A stretch of DNA of 64,000 nt from Holothuria scabra. Taxonomy: Eukaryota; Echinodermata; Holothuroidea; Aspidochirotida; Holothuriidae. A program made the translations under genes and the position numbers. The stretch lies in assembly GCA_037179385.1 (NCBI GenBank), contig CM074193.1:36234846-36298845 (forward strand), in the 5' to 3' direction. The notes beneath the pieces are model-generated. The model saw only the letters and a list, made by a program, of their open reading frames with translations, ran no database searches and was not told where the DNA came from. Shown piece after piece: positions 23,335-35,239 of this stretch. The stretch's first letter is position 1. Each line of letters starts with the position of its first letter.

Positions 23335-24003
23335 TTACTAGGTTTTGATGTCTTGACCTCTCATGACCCCAAATAACTTTTTGACCTCCACGAAAATCGA
23401 TAGTGAACATCTACTTAATACAACCAACCCAGAAACCCCAAAACGAGCATAGTCACTTGCACCTTTCTTAAAATATTGTGTTTAAATGGTTTTGACTTTT
23501 GACCTCTCATGAACCCAAATGACCTTTGGCCTCCACCAAAAACAATAGGGATCATCTACTCAATATGGCCAACCCACACACTAAATAGGAGATTAGTCAC
23601 ACTTACACTTCTTGAGATACCATGTTACCAAGCAATTTCTAAGGAATTCACCATTTGTCCTCTTGTGACCTGAAATGACCTTTGACCTCCATGAAAAACA
23701 TTAGAGATCATCTACCCAATACAACCAACCCACACACCCAAATATAGGATCAGTCACATGTACCATTCTTGATTTATTGTGTTTTGGTTTTGACCTTTTG
23801 ACCTCTTGTAACCCCAAATGACCTTTGACTGCCACCAAAAACAATAGGGATCATCTACTCAATGTGGCCAACCCACACACTGAATATGAGATCAGTCACA
23901 CTTACCCTTCTTGAGATATCGTGTTTACAAGCAAAAGTGTCACATACACACACCCACGACATCACCATTGCATAGATTCCTTTTGCTGACGCAAGGAATC
24001 AAA
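23335..24003. repeat. DR1-rich satellite, array 2 (about four units)
   Basis: Unit of about 140-160 bp: AAATGACCTTTGACCTCCAC, CAATAGGGATCATCTACTCA, GGCCAACCCACACACT, then CACTTAC-CTTCTTGAGATA. Copies of the DR1-like motif lie near 23373, 23518, 23676 and 23817. It ends in GTGTCACATACACACAC and TTCCTTTTGC..GCAAGGAATC, as array 1 does. In HLCS intron 1. Confidence 0.8.
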
Positions 24004-24004
24004 A

Positions 24005-24258
24005 ACACCAGGGTTAAATTTAACAGGGATTGGTGTTCTATTTTAATACTCCAAAACAATCCTGGTTAAATTGTAATACAGATCTTGGTGAAACCAACAC
24101 AAATTCTGGCTAAACTTTAGTTGGGTGTACAAATCCTGGTGAAACTAACACAAATTCTGGTGTAAACAACCAGGATTTCAGTTAGTTTAACAAGGATTTA
24201 TGCTGAAATTTAACCAGGATTGTGCTGGATTAAATAGAACAATGATCCTGGTTAAAGT
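24005..24258. mobile_element. Palindromic element built on CCAGGATT motifs
   Basis: ACACCAGGGTTAAATTTAAC at the left mirrors CCTGGTTAAAG at the right, and TTCTATTTTAATA mirrors GGATTAAATAGAA. AAATCCTGGT / ACCAGGATT recurs several times inside. Non-coding, about 110 bp beyond the donor of HLCS exon 1. Confidence 0.6.
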
Positions 24259-24366
24259 AAATGTGCAAGAAGTGAAACATAAAAATTGCAGCCTTGGCAA
24301 GATGAAGTTGAAACATCTTCAATCACTTCAATTATGCAAATATTATGCAAATTTTCAATGCCTTAC

Positions 24367-24639
24367 CTTCGGTTTCACAATGACCATCTGCTTGCCAAGT
24401 GTTGGTTCAATGTATTTTGAAAAATGACTAAACTTTGTCCGCTCATCGTGGACCTCACATAGCTCTGACGCCCTCGTTGTCTTCCTGTTCCATCCTTCCT
24501 CATCCCCGTGCAAGATTTTCCGGAAAGCGACACTCTGTAGTACACCGTGCATCTGCAGAGCCTTCATCACAGCCTGCTCTTTTCTGTGGTGGCGCCAGAA
24601 ATGTGCCAAAGTTAAGTAAGTGTAGCACACGGTGAGCAT
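24367..24639 (-). CDS. HLCS: HLCS first coding exon (holocarboxylase synthetase, N-terminus)
   Basis: Holocarboxylase synthetase attaches biotin to carboxylases in cytosol and mitochondria. This exon encodes 91 residues starting MLTVCYTYLTLAHFW, which resembles the start of the long vertebrate HLCS isoform (MLITLCYLYLWARW, from memory). An in-frame TGA lies about 17 codons upstream, supporting this ATG. The exon ends ..KPK at a strong donor (AAG|GTAAGG, phase 0; GT at 24366-24365). The next recognised exon begins in phase 0 about 10.9 kb away. The hydrophobic first residues could be a membrane or targeting segment, as in the long mammalian form; that is inference. An untranslated upstream exon cannot be excluded. 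Confidence 0.75.
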
Positions 24640-25261
24640 ATTGGGCAGCCTACTCAGGTGTCTCTCAGCAAACCAGATGTGTTGTCACGTCAACGTGTCA
24701 TGCAACCACCCACGACAAGCCATGCAGTTAAAACAACTTTTCTCGGGTCAGTATCTTTGTGAACACAAAAACATACGACATATTGTGAATATTAAAACAT
24801 ACTACTGTTGAAAAAGATCTAAAAACATGCTCCCTGTGTGAAATACGAGAAATTATGAGATTTGAAACAATAATAAAACATACAGACAATTAAGATATAA
24901 TCAATAAACGTATAAAAACTATCGCATGCAAAAGGCACACTGACCAATTTAGCAAATAACATGCCACATGCTTTCTGAGAGGTTGCATACCAAGGTACTG
25001 TTAGAAACTGGATACAAGAGCATTCAATAATGCCTTCAAGGGGAAGCTTAAGCAAAAATTTAATTTTCATATGAGGAAGAGGAACCAAATCTATACAGTG
25101 TAATGATGAAACTTCCATTCGAATCAGACATGTATTCCTCGAGATATATTAAAAGTAAATGCATTCACAGGATTTGTGTTCCAAAGTGAGTTTTAGGGCA
25201 GCAAAGGTTATACCACTCCCTCACATTGACAAGGAATGCTTTGTGTCCCTTTCTTTTTCAG

Positions 25262-25344
25262 AGGGATGTGTTGACCTTGAAGCTAATTGGGATAGACCTC
25301 CCTATGGGGATGCAAAGGTTGTAAAGTTCTCACATACCACGTGG
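25262..25344 (+). CDS. Candidate exon, plus strand
   Basis: After a strong acceptor (CCTTTCTTTTTCAG|AGGGAT), two bases and 27 codons read GCVDLEANWDRPPYGDAKVV and KFSHTTW before a donor ACGTGG|GTAAAC. An alternative donor is CCAC|GTGGGT. It lies about 620 bp upstream of the HLCS start codon on the opposite strand, so it could belong to a gene transcribed away from HLCS. The upstream exon was not found and the family is not recognised. Confidence 0.3.
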
Positions 25345-25794
25345 GTAAACACATTCTGATACTATAGGAATGATGAGGAAAAAACTGGGTGTATAGTTTA
25401 AAGAAAAACAAAATACTGCCCATTAACGTGAGGATATGATGTCATATCTGCTTGTTTCAAGCTCACTTTTTGTTGAAAATTTGGTAATTTTATGTGGTCA
25501 TATCTTGAAAGCCACACATTGGATTTCATTGCAAATTTCACTACAAAGGTTAGAAGAAGTACCCCTGTATCATAGCAAAACTTGATTTGACATTAAACCC
25601 TTCCTTTAAAGCAGCTCAAATTTACAATTTCTCTGACTCAGTTAATACTTTGTAGTATCACAATGTCTATCAAGGGAACAGAAGCAATGAGCTATGGAAA
25701 ATCTACACAGCATCTTCAACTTTTTCTGTAAATGTCAACTGTCACAGCAGGAACAAATTCAGAGTTGCCCTGTTATGACTCATTTTGTAGCAAT

Positions 25795-25960
25795 TGACCA
25801 AAGTGTAACAATTTGGTCCAAAATGTGACACCTTTCTGCCTAAAATAAAACAACTAGGGAAGTTGGTCAAAAATGTAACAACTTTTTGACTAAAATACAA
25901 TGACTATGAAAGTTGATCAAAAATGCAACAACAACTTTTGGCCCAAAATGTAACAGCATG
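25795..25960. repeat. Short diverged tandem repeat (about 55-60 bp)
   Basis: Variants of GTTGGTCAAAAATGTAACAACTTT and of GACTAAAATA-AAACAACTA recur three to four times. Confidence 0.65.
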
Positions 25961-25961
25961 A

Positions 25962-26095
25962 AGTTCACATCAGACAGTAATGAAAAATTCATCAAAGCCA
26001 CCATATTTTTCAAAGTGCCATACCTTAACCAGACTAATGGACAGACTCGTTGCGATGAAAATTGCTCAACTAATGTACTTGAGGAAATAATGATG
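25962..26095 (+). CDS. Ambiguous exon-like segment
   Basis: The plus strand offers MKFTSDSNEKFIKATIFFKV followed by a Cys/Asn-rich part (NQTNGQTRCDENCS..), flanked by AACAG| and a weak donor ATGATG|GTTAAT. The opposite strand of the same DNA also shows exon signals: CCTCAAG|TACATT and TTAAG|GTATGG around TLVEQFSSQRVCPLVWLR. Strand therefore cannot be settled from sequence alone, and neither reading may be real. Confidence 0.18.
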
Positions 26096-26813
26096 GTTAA
26101 TAACAAAGCAATAAATTTCTTTTGACAAAAAAAAAAAAAAAAATGCAGAATTTTAATCAACAAGATTGTAATTCCAAAACCCATCTAGAACTACTGCTTA
26201 TTATTATTTACGTACGTCTAACTACTGGAAGATAACAGCAATCTAACATCATGTGCAACAGTCCTGTAGGCCTCATGTGCTGTAAAGGTTTAAAGGGAGT
26301 TGCTACTGTACGATTGCTAGCCTTTGCACATGCACGACCCAGCTGCAGCTGGTCAAAGACAGAGCATAGAAGATTTGATTGATCACATGCAACCAAAGTA
26401 TGTAAGTATCACAGTATCCCTTCCTTAATTAGAATGGTCATGTTGAGCTCAGGCCGATTTTGTACATGGGTGGGAAAGGGGAGCACCTATGATACAAGAC
26501 GCCACAGAGAAATTGCTGGTGTAACATCTCAAGAAGTAATATTTCAGGTTAGCAATTTGAAGGGTTGCAAGTGGACATGAGAACAGACACATTTTAAATG
26601 TCTAATTTCATATTGGGTGTGGAATTTGGAGGGGGGATAGGAAGACACATTGATGACTCTTTTCAAAAGGAAGACATTTCCAATTTAAGTATTCCATTCC
26701 CTTTTTCAAATTTAAATGATGAATTTCAATACACTACATATTACATGTAATCTGTGGCACCATTTTGCACATTCTGTACACCTTCCAAACTTTCTTTTCT
26801 TTTTCTTCAACAG

Positions 26814-26877
26814 CGAGGCCTGTGAAAATTCCTTCCTTTTAGACCCCTCCTGCAGTATGGATGGCAATTCATACATG
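26814..26877 (+). CDS. Candidate short exon, plus strand
   Basis: An excellent acceptor (long pyrimidine tract, CAACAG|CGAGGC) is followed by one base plus 21 codons (EACENSFLLDPSCSMDGNSY-M) and a donor ACATG|GTACAG. The two cysteines and acidic residues suggest an extracellular or small structured segment. Its phase does not fit the exon-like piece at 25.26 kb directly, so other exons would be needed. Not identified. Confidence 0.3.
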
Positions 26878-27820
26878 GTACAGTATCCCCCTCCCCTTTT
26901 CCATCTCACCTTTTTAGAGAGATTCGTATGTTTGGATTTCATACAATCATATTCACTTAAAATTTTTTGTTAACTTCATTTTGAAATATTGAAAGATCAA
27001 CCTCATAACAGTGATAGTAAGTGCATTCATGTTTTTTGACAAAAAAGTTTTCTCTCCTAGAGTTTTTTCCAGTTTAGCATTACAAGTTTAGATGGAATTT
27101 AATGACACACCAACACCAATGTGCCATATAGTGCTAATCAACTTGATAATAAACTCAAAGTTTCAATTTATTTTCCAGTATGGTTCAAGTTCAAACTTGG
27201 TTTCCCTTTAGTCACCTCTGACAACAGGCAGGAAATACCGTGGGCACATTCTATGACCTCATGCGTGCAGAGGGCTTAGCATTATGAGCATTATGAGAAC
27301 AAAAAGTGTGGGCAATTATTGGGGAGGGGTCAAGGAAGCGAAACTAGATTAGTCATTAAAGGCTTTTTTAAGTTCCTTTAAACTCTAGGACAAAAATTCT
27401 TGAACAACCATCTTGCAACAGCAACACCAAAATGTTTCTGATGCATTTTTTACTTCTTTTCTAGAGATGGCAAAACAAGCACTTGACAAAATTTATAATC
27501 TAAGCATTTTTAATACATTATTCAACCAATGCAAGCCACACAAACCAGGAAGTTGGGGTGGGGGTAAGGGTGGGATGGGGGTGGGGATGAGGGTGAGGTG
27601 AGGTGGGGTTTAAAACCCCCCTTGACCCAACCTTGCAATGCAAAAACACCTAAAATAGCATTTTTTTCATTCTACTCTCTATCCTTAGATAGACTTTCCC
27701 CTCATGTTGTGATCTAAAACCTCCATGACACAATCCTGGCTGTGTGCCTGCACCACCCCCATCCATTCTTACATCATTGATATCCCCTTTCATTTACTGC
27801 ACTATCCACCGAACATAAAG

Positions 27821-27826
27821 TTTATT
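27821..27826 (-). promoter_or_regulatory. Possible polyadenylation signal AATAAA
   Basis: The minus strand reads AATAAA about 120 bases after the stop codon of the candidate terminal exon ending at 27946. In AT-rich DNA such hexamers are common, so it supports but does not prove a 3' end. Confidence 0.3.
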
Positions 27827-27945
27827 GTACAGTTAAAACAAACATGCTGATGCGGAAGGCAAAAACCAAAACCATGCAAGTTCTTAACATTAGGTCAAGA
27901 TGCACTTACATTTCTGATATTATTTAACTAAAATTGCAACCTCTT

Positions 27946-28238
27946 TTATGTAGCAATAGAGTCCTTCAAGGGCTTTTTAGCACAAAACATAATAATTTTA
28001 ACATCAAAGTTGTAATGTTTGGAGTAAAGGGACTGTAAAGCACCGAACGAAGACTCGAGGGCAGCAAACAAAGGTGTAAAGCCATTAATGTCTACATTGA
28101 CTGCTACTTTTTTGCAGGAAATGTTAAGACATTCAAGAAAAACTACAACGTTAAAATTGACTGAATGTGGACAGGAAGTCTTGCAGCATTTTAATTCGTT
28201 TGTCGTAAAGTCAAACAATGTCAAACAGCTCTCTTCCA
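27946..28238 (-). CDS. Candidate terminal exon of the unidentified minus-strand gene (e)
   Basis: Behind a pyrimidine-rich tract, TTTTGAGAAAG|TGGAAG gives an acceptor (AG at 28240-28239). Two bases complete a codon, the phase required by the donor at 32.96 kb. The exon then encodes 96 residues (EESCLTLFDFTTNELKCC.. to ..KKPLKDSIAT) and a TAA. Near the middle, VNVDINGFTPLFAALESSFG loosely recalls an ankyrin repeat turn (DxxGxTPLxxA), but one such stretch is not enough to assign the domain. AATAAA lies about 120 bp past the stop. The protein is not identified. Confidence 0.4.
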
Positions 28239-28439
28239 CTTTCTCAAAATGATGGAAAAGAGAATCAAGAGCATAAATAAAGTTAAACTAGACAGGCAGA
28301 AAATGTATCGAGCAAAGAGGCTCACAACAGTAGATGGGTTTATATCAATTCAAGGCTACTGCAAGGAGTCAACCTATTTAGCAGGGAAACTACTGTTTCA
28401 ACAAAAAGTGAAATTCAAATTCACTGACTAAGAGAATGG

Positions 28440-30470
28440 TGCAGGCAAAAAGGATGTATTTCAAAATTTTTGACAGATTGTTGAAATAAATATTTCAAAA
28501 CTAAGAACAGCAATTCAGATGGAAGTCACATGGGAAATTTAACAAATTTACGATATATATTATCCAACCAATGCAGGCCACATAAACTGGGTAGCTCTCA
28601 AAAATGACAGCAAAATCATTGGCAGAGGAGAAGTATGGTGAAAACAAAAGCCAGATTAGGAGGGTGTGAGGTTAGCAATTGCTTTGACAGAGAGAAATCG
28701 AAGGAAGTATGATAAATTGGGGAAGAGCGCCCTCTATACTAAAAGCTTTGCCAGAAGCTAGCTGGAGATGAACAGGGAAATACATGTCATTATGATAAGT
28801 ACTATCAAAAGGAGCAACATACAGCACAGCTGTGCATTATAAGTGCATTATAAACATAACAGTATTGTGTACTGGTACAATTACATGTAACTTTGAGCAG
28901 GTGAAAAGTTTGGTATAAATTAAACCAAACATGAAGAAACAACTATATTTATGCTATTATAACAACACTAACTTAGAGTTAAAGATAGACAACAGCTACA
29001 CTGTTCCAACCTGCTGTGACTCATGCTGACATTGTCATTAGTAATACGCAAAACTCTCCTACATTTGAAAGTCCCCAGTACAGTATCTTTTAGGAGGGAG
29101 ATGGGAAGGAGGACATGTTATGTACAGTATAACTCTGCATTCCAATCCTGAATACTCAACGCGCAAGTCCTGTGACCTGCTCATGTGTACATCTTCCAAA
29201 CCATCAGATTAAAATATGAAACAACCCATATCAACATGCTGTAAAACACAGAACAAAATACTTTAGTTGGGAAATTTGTCAACTGCATGGTACAGTATAG
29301 AGCAGATAAAGTGGGATTTTTTTTCTGGCATAAAACCAAGACCCACATTTTCCTGCACTTAGGCTGAACAAAATAGATGCTGGCTGGTACTACAAATTAG
29401 GTGCAGTGAGCTTTAATAAGTACTACATAAAAAAAAAAACCTTTGCAAAGAATATTGGCAAAATGCAAAAAAGTACATGATGTACTAAGATCAGTTTGTT
29501 TTGTTCTATATATCCAATAATACCAGTCAACTACAAATTATTGAAGTCATTTATTGGTACACAGATGCTAATCTATATTTCTAACACCTCTGTAGGAAAA
29601 ATTCACATCCAAATTTTAAGACAATGAATATGATAGAGATTGAAGTCTGTGGGGGGATTTAAAATGATTGCCAAAATTATAGATCATACTGTTTGCTTTA
29701 AATTATTATGATCTGAGAACTTGTATTGCCCTGCTTCACCCGATCTGCCATTATGGCAAAATTCCCCTCTTGAATCTTAAACTGTGATTCCTGCATACTA
29801 TCTGCTAATAATTTCTATACTACCCTTAATAAATTGGATTTTTAGAGAAATCTATTTATTTTTGAACTGTGCTCCAAATTACAGAAGGCATATTTGGAAA
29901 AATGGATTTATACAAGACTGTTGGTTGCACGTGGAGTGTACAAGCAGTATACAGTTCAGGGCAGAGTAAAGCTAGTGCTTGCCATGCAGGCTTTGCAACA
30001 TTGAGATGCTGTGTAGCATGTACTTTAAGCATGCTGGTACCATATAAATGTGCTCATTAAGCCAAAGCTTTGGTGGAAAAAGTTGCAAATCTGGAAATTT
30101 TAATTGAAATTTGCCAGGCCAAAATAAAATCATGAAAAAGAAAATAGGGAAAATTGCACTTGCTTCTTGAGGAATGATACCCCTTTTTTCAAATCCTCAT
30201 AACACAAAAAATATCTATAGTAACAAGCCAGAGATAAGTTTAAATGTCTGCAAACCTTTCACTCTATGGTCAAACAGACACCAGCTTGCCGCTTTTTATT
30301 TCAATTAAGGTATTATTTTTGACATTCTGCAAAGGAAACAAGGAACCAATTAAAGTGATGTAAAAAAATGCAAAGGACGATCTTAGGTGGCAGGCACCCT
30401 CAGTAGGTAGGGGTTACCACGATGCTAGTTAGTTTTTTGCCAGACAGTTATTGCAGGCAATAATGGTTAC
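28440..30470. other. No feature recognised
   Basis: AT-rich. A short stretch at 28560 (CAACCAATGCAGGCCACATA) resembles 27525 (CAACCAATGCAAGCCACACA), so both belong to some unresolved repeat. No exon candidate. Confidence 0.45.
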
Positions 30471-30549
30471 ATATGTAAATAGGAGGTAAGTAAGAGCGAA
30501 ATAGACACAAGGAACCAATTTAAGTGATGTATTGAGTTAAGTTTGCGAA

Positions 30550-30765
30550 ATTCACCAATTTTTCCAAACCTGAAAAGTTGTATTTACGTACTCATGTGAC
30601 AAATGTCAAATGGTCAAGCTTAGAAATTCCCATTTCCCTACAGACAAATAAATTTTTCACGAATGAGATGTTAACTTTTAAATTCAGTTATAAAAAATTT
30701 GTGGTCAGCTGTTTTTTTCAAATTGTATACAAATCTGTTACAACCAGGATACAGACAAATTCAAA
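30550..30765 (-). mobile_element. Partial AGGGGCTCATTGAGTT-family MITE
   Basis: The interior resembles the reverse complement of the 5632 copy (ACAAATGTCAAATGGTCAAG, GTGGTCAGCTGTTTTTTTCA, CAAATTGTATACAA); both terminal repeats are missing or decayed. Confidence 0.5.
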
Positions 30766-30769
30766 ACTG

Positions 30770-32340
30770 TTAGTTCTAGGCATACAGGGGTAATTTTCTA
30801 TTAGGGGGCAAGAGCAATTTTTGCCAGAATAACTTCACTGTTAATCCTGTTTCTCCCATGTTTTGTCCGAATAGACCAACTGTTTCTGCTGAATTGGGAG
30901 GGCGAGTGCGAACCCCAACCCCCGGCACCCCCACCTCATACACCTATGTGTAAGTTTTTGCTTTAACTTGTGGAGGTGAAATTTGAGTAATTATCCAAAA
31001 AATAAGCATCATAATATGATACTGCAATATCCTCCAACATCCTTATCAAGTAATATTGAAATGAACTCAATATGACCTTGTAAAAGAAACAGCAAAATGG
31101 TTAAAAATATTAAGTATTAACAGGATTCCCACTATTTGTTAACATTTTTTTTTTTATTTTGCATAACTTTTCATGAGCTTAATTGAACTTTTGAAGGACT
31201 TTTAATATAATCTTATGTTAAAGAGAATTTTCATAGCATAGTAACAGAGATTTACAGAAAAACCGCAAAACAAAAATGGCAGCCAAGTTTTTATATTTAG
31301 ATTGTGCAGCTAATCAAAACCATATTTTCTGATATAATTTTGCTGAATTAAGAGAAAATTTATGAGTTTTTTTAGACTCCATCAGTCCATCTATTTTTGT
31401 AATATTTAATTTTTTTTCAGTCTTTCCTATTTGGCACATTAAAGCACTTTTCAATCTTGCATAATTGGTGTGCACATTTAAGTACTTTGCAGGTTTTTAA
31501 GGACACGTGGGAACCACACATACGTAGCATATCAGGGCACAAGTTTCAACCTTTTAATAGGGACCTAGTTTCTCTGGAACTATATTACAGTTCTACGTTG
31601 GATTTAATTTATGGCAACATATGTTTCTTGGTTTGGCTTACATACCACTTGGTGTCCCCGGCCTACACGCTGGGAATGACATGCATTATACCCAAGACTT
31701 TTATTCTGCAATGTACTGTTCTCCCTTCCTCTAGACCATGTGGTAATGAGGAAATAGAATCATAAATTAACAGGTACATACTGGCCATAGCATACACAGA
31801 AATATTATTCCCATCGCGATTACGTCGGCTACGTGACTCCCAAGCCTACACTATAATTTTGAGTTAACTACCATGAATTCTTCCCACTTATGTTTCGCAC
31901 GGTTATTGTTCTTGCAATTCGTCATGATAAGATTAGCAGAGTGCAGGGAGGTTGTTACAGTATCCATCTACATTTACAATGGTGAAATGCCTACAAGCAT
32001 TTTGACTGAGTCAATAAACTCTCAAGTGATAGCATAGACACAGGAGCCAAACAAAATTTAAAAGACAATTCATAAGTAAGGTCATTGTGAAGTTAAAATA
32101 AAAATTCCATTAAGAGCAAGACAGATGATTCTGAACTTCATAGGCAGGAAAAGCAAAGCAGAGAACTGGGTCAAGGAGGTTAGCCACATGGAAGGAAGGG
32201 AGGGGTTTGCTCATTAATTCGAAGGTTCACTAGATAGAAGACATCACAGGAAAAAAATTGTGATTCCCACAGAAATTTTCAAAATCCCCTCCCTCTACTA
32301 CCCCTTCCCCCTCCCCTCCCCCCCACACACACACAGTGTG
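30770..32340. other. No feature recognised
   Basis: Intron-like AT-rich sequence. The plus-strand frame at 31457-31765 has no flanking splice logic or family resemblance. Confidence 0.45.
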
Positions 32341-32341
32341 T

Positions 32342-32925
32342 ACCCGTATTCAATGCCTTACGGGGTACACACTGTTCCCCGTAAGGAAATGGTCGGAATT
32401 CCCCTTTAGCCGTTTATGTCACGCGGCACGTGAATGCCGCGAGCGAGGGCGGGCTCTTGCATAGCACGTGACAGAGCTCATTGCTGTGTCCGAATTTTCG
32501 GGTAGCTACGCCTGTTACGAGCTCCGCGTGAGCGAGGAAAGACGTGCGAGGCCTCAGCTCTGGTGAGCTGCTTGTACACGGCAAGGTATCGTTTACAAGC
32601 CCATGCACGCATATAAATTGGCATGTGCACACTATGAGTACAGGGCATACCTGTATTCAATGCCTTACGGGGTACACAGAACTGTTCCCCGTAAGGAAAT
32701 GGTCGGAATTCCCCTTTAGCCATTTATGTCACGCGGCACGTGAATGCCGCGAGCGAGGGCGGGCTCTTGCATAGCACGTCACAGAGCTCATTGCCATGTC
32801 CGAATTTTCGGGTAGCTAAGCCAGTTACGAGCTCTGCGTGAGCGAGGAAAGACGTGCGAGGCCTCAGCTCTCGTGAGCTGCTTGTACCCGGCAAGGTATC
32901 GTTTGCAAGCCCACACACAAATAAG
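32342..32925. repeat. GC-rich tandem pair, unit about 308 bp
   Basis: Two near-identical units (32347 and 32654 are equivalent starts, TATTCAATGCCTTACGGGGT). Each has the short inverted pair CCTTACGGGG / CCCCGTAAGG and a CpG-rich body with a CACGTG-type site in the first. The core GTAGCTACCCGAAAATTC (reverse strand) is shared with the elements at 22286 and, less closely, 50970. Accounts for the two similar minus-strand frames ending ..SLAAFTCRVT. Confidence 0.8.
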
Positions 32926-32962
32926 AACAAAATGCAAGGAGGGAATTCTAGGGTAAACTTAC

Positions 32963-33116
32963 AGGATTTAGAATTTATCTTCAGGTGAGAATCTGAATCA
33001 CAAGGTTGGGAAACCTTGCTTTGGTAGATGGGATACAGAGTCTTGTTGGATTCCATGTGGATTCCATGAGGGGGAATGGCTGAGTGGAGGTACAGTGGGC
33101 TTTGCCACATGAAGCT
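32963..33116 (-). CDS. Exon of an unidentified minus-strand gene (d)
   Basis: A 154-bp exon with acceptor AAATTGTCAG|AGCTTC (AG at 33118-33117) and a near-consensus donor (AATCCT|GTAAGT; GT at 32962-32961). It enters in phase 0 and leaves in phase 1. The 51 codons read SFMWQSPLYLHSAIPPHGIH, then an S/N/K-rich part ending ..DSDSHLKINSKS. The codons just beyond the donor run into a GC-rich tandem element, so the real coding end is probably this donor. Function unknown. Confidence 0.5.
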
Positions 33117-33119
33117 CTG

Positions 33120-34470
33120 ACAATTTAGCACATCTCTGGGTGGAAAATTATATCTCAAGATATGTGTATGTGGTTTAGAATTTTAGGGCATCTGGGGGGG
33201 CCAAGGCTTTGACTAGGGGTAAAATGTCTCATATGCAGTTGCAATAGACCCTTGGTACTGAACATGTCTACCACATACCAAATTTAAATTAGGATATCTC
33301 CCTACATTTTGCAAATCCCTCAAGACATAAATGGGGGAATTCCCTCAGATTCGATTCCTTGGCATCACTACTGGTTAGAGGTAGAAGTATTGGAAAAAGA
33401 TCCAGATTAGATCCCAAATAAGGTTTAGGATTAGGCTTTGGGCTATCCTATGGCAGGATTAAGGGTTTGATAAGGATTGATCATAGGGAAAGGTTCAAGT
33501 TATAGTTAATCTTCTCTATCCTAAACCTTCGACTTTGCAAATCTCCCATCTAGTCAACTCTGCCCTTAAGGACCACCATACATAAAGAGACATAGATAAA
33601 TGACAACAAGGGGTATATTAACACAAATTGCAGGGTAGCTGAGCACAACAAATGCACTGAATGTATACCATACCCTGCAGCATACAAACTCGCCATGTTG
33701 AAGTTAGTTGATCATGAAAGACTTTCAGCTGTAAATAATGTACAATATTCAAAGTGAGAGTCTCAATTAAAACTGCATTGCGTCAATCTCACTCAACGAT
33801 GACAAACTGTGCATGAGTTGAACAGAAAATAAAGAACAGACTGAATAGCCAAATCAAATGAATTTCATGATACTTAATGTCACAAACAAAAATCAAACAT
33901 ATATTTTAACACTTATTTATTTGGAGGTAGTGAATGGATTTTGTACTGTAAATCTTTTATGTAATAAACAAAAAATACTATTGTATCAAAACGAGCAAAA
34001 AAGAAGGTATCTCTGCCTGCCACTTGTACAGCTTTACTACATGTGATGTGACCGACTAAGCCTTCTTGCTAGATGTTGAAATCCAGTTTTACCTGCACAT
34101 CGTTTTTTACTGGTTAATTCACACTGCTGTCTGCAGGGCAGATTTGTAAAATTGCTTACAAGGTATGGTCAAAATGTTCAGGTTTTATGTATTTCACCCA
34201 TGGTCTGGCAGGTTTTTCTTAATTTTGCTTAGAGTTAAGTAAATGTTTTAAGCTTCATTAGTTTTAGGCCTGAACAAGTTTAAAAAAAATTTTGGAATTG
34301 TAAACAAATAGTATTTATCCACAGAGACAAGGACTTAAGGTGAACTTCAATTCTAAAATTTTGAAAATTTGAATCTTAGAGAGCATGAAAATTAAATTTA
34401 AACAGTCAAACTTCCATTTTCATAGAAGCTACTCCTGAGCCAAGATATAAAATGCTGAAATTTATTCACT
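33120..34470. other. Intron-like, no feature recognised
   Basis: Between candidate exons (d) and (c) of the unnamed gene. Nothing beyond short simple stretches. Confidence 0.45.
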
Positions 34471-34474
34471 CAAT

Positions 34475-34724
34475 TTAAAGGGCAAGAGCAGTCCCCCCCA
34501 ACTTAAAACAGCTGTAGTAGACTGTCCTTTTTCTTAATTGGATCTTGTGAGTCATGTGACAATATTTTTCTCCTCAAATGTAAAATTTACAAGGAGAAAC
34601 TGCTTGGATTACCTTGAATATGCAATATCAAGGCCCTAAAATACTATGACAGAAATAAGACGAAAATTGTGAGATTTAGCTGTTGCCTCAAAATAAGTTT
34701 GGGGTGACTGTTTTTGCCCTTTAC
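34475..34724 (-). mobile_element. TTAA-type MITE (AGGGCAAGAGCAGTC family)
   Basis: TTAAAGGGCAAGAGCAGTCC at the left and GACTGTTTTTGCCCTTTAC at the right. The internal order (CATGTGAC.. then GAATATGCAATATC) is inverted relative to the copy at 18491. Confidence 0.78.
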
Positions 34725-35239
34725 AATGGCACATTGTGCAATAATATGGGAAAGCACTGTTTACTAACTCTAATACTAGTCTTTGTATTTCTTTGTTTTT
34801 CTGAAACTTACTACACCTTGTGCCAAAATGTGCCAGCAATCTTACTGTTATGGGGTGATGTGACTTAACCATTGACCTATTTCCAAATAGCAATTACAAT
34901 GAATTGTGGGACAGAGTTTTGGGTGTGCGTCAATTTTTACCACAGTAAAAAGCCATTGACAAAAAATGACAAACACCAAACCTCTATCCCACAATCCTTT
35001 GTAACTGCAATTTGGAAATACGTCAATGGAAGTGCTACTGTACCTAAGAGGTAGCACTTCCATGATTAAACAAACCCCTTTGTGCAACATGCTTTGCGAG
35101 AAAATAGGAAGCATTCAAGGTCATACATTCATTTTAATATCAAAGGGAAACAAAGAAGGAAGGGATCATAGCCTTTTCCAGTCCTCAGTAGTTAACAGAT
35201 CACTACTCTACAGTGTGTTCCTACTGAATATTCATAACA

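Noticed and set aside
25867..26184. 105-codon minus-strand frame with hydrophobic runs
   Set aside because: Begins in a poly-A/T run and crosses the short tandem repeat; kept only as an ambiguous exon note.
27413..27601. Exon-like frame after CTTCTTTTCTAG (MAKQALDKIYNL..)
   Set aside because: Part of it (CAACCAATGCAAGCCACACA) recurs at about 28560, so it is repeat sequence, and the right end is a G-rich simple stretch.
32414..32632. 72-codon minus-strand frame repeated at 32724
   Set aside because: Similarity of the two frames follows from the tandem DNA duplication; not independent evidence of coding.
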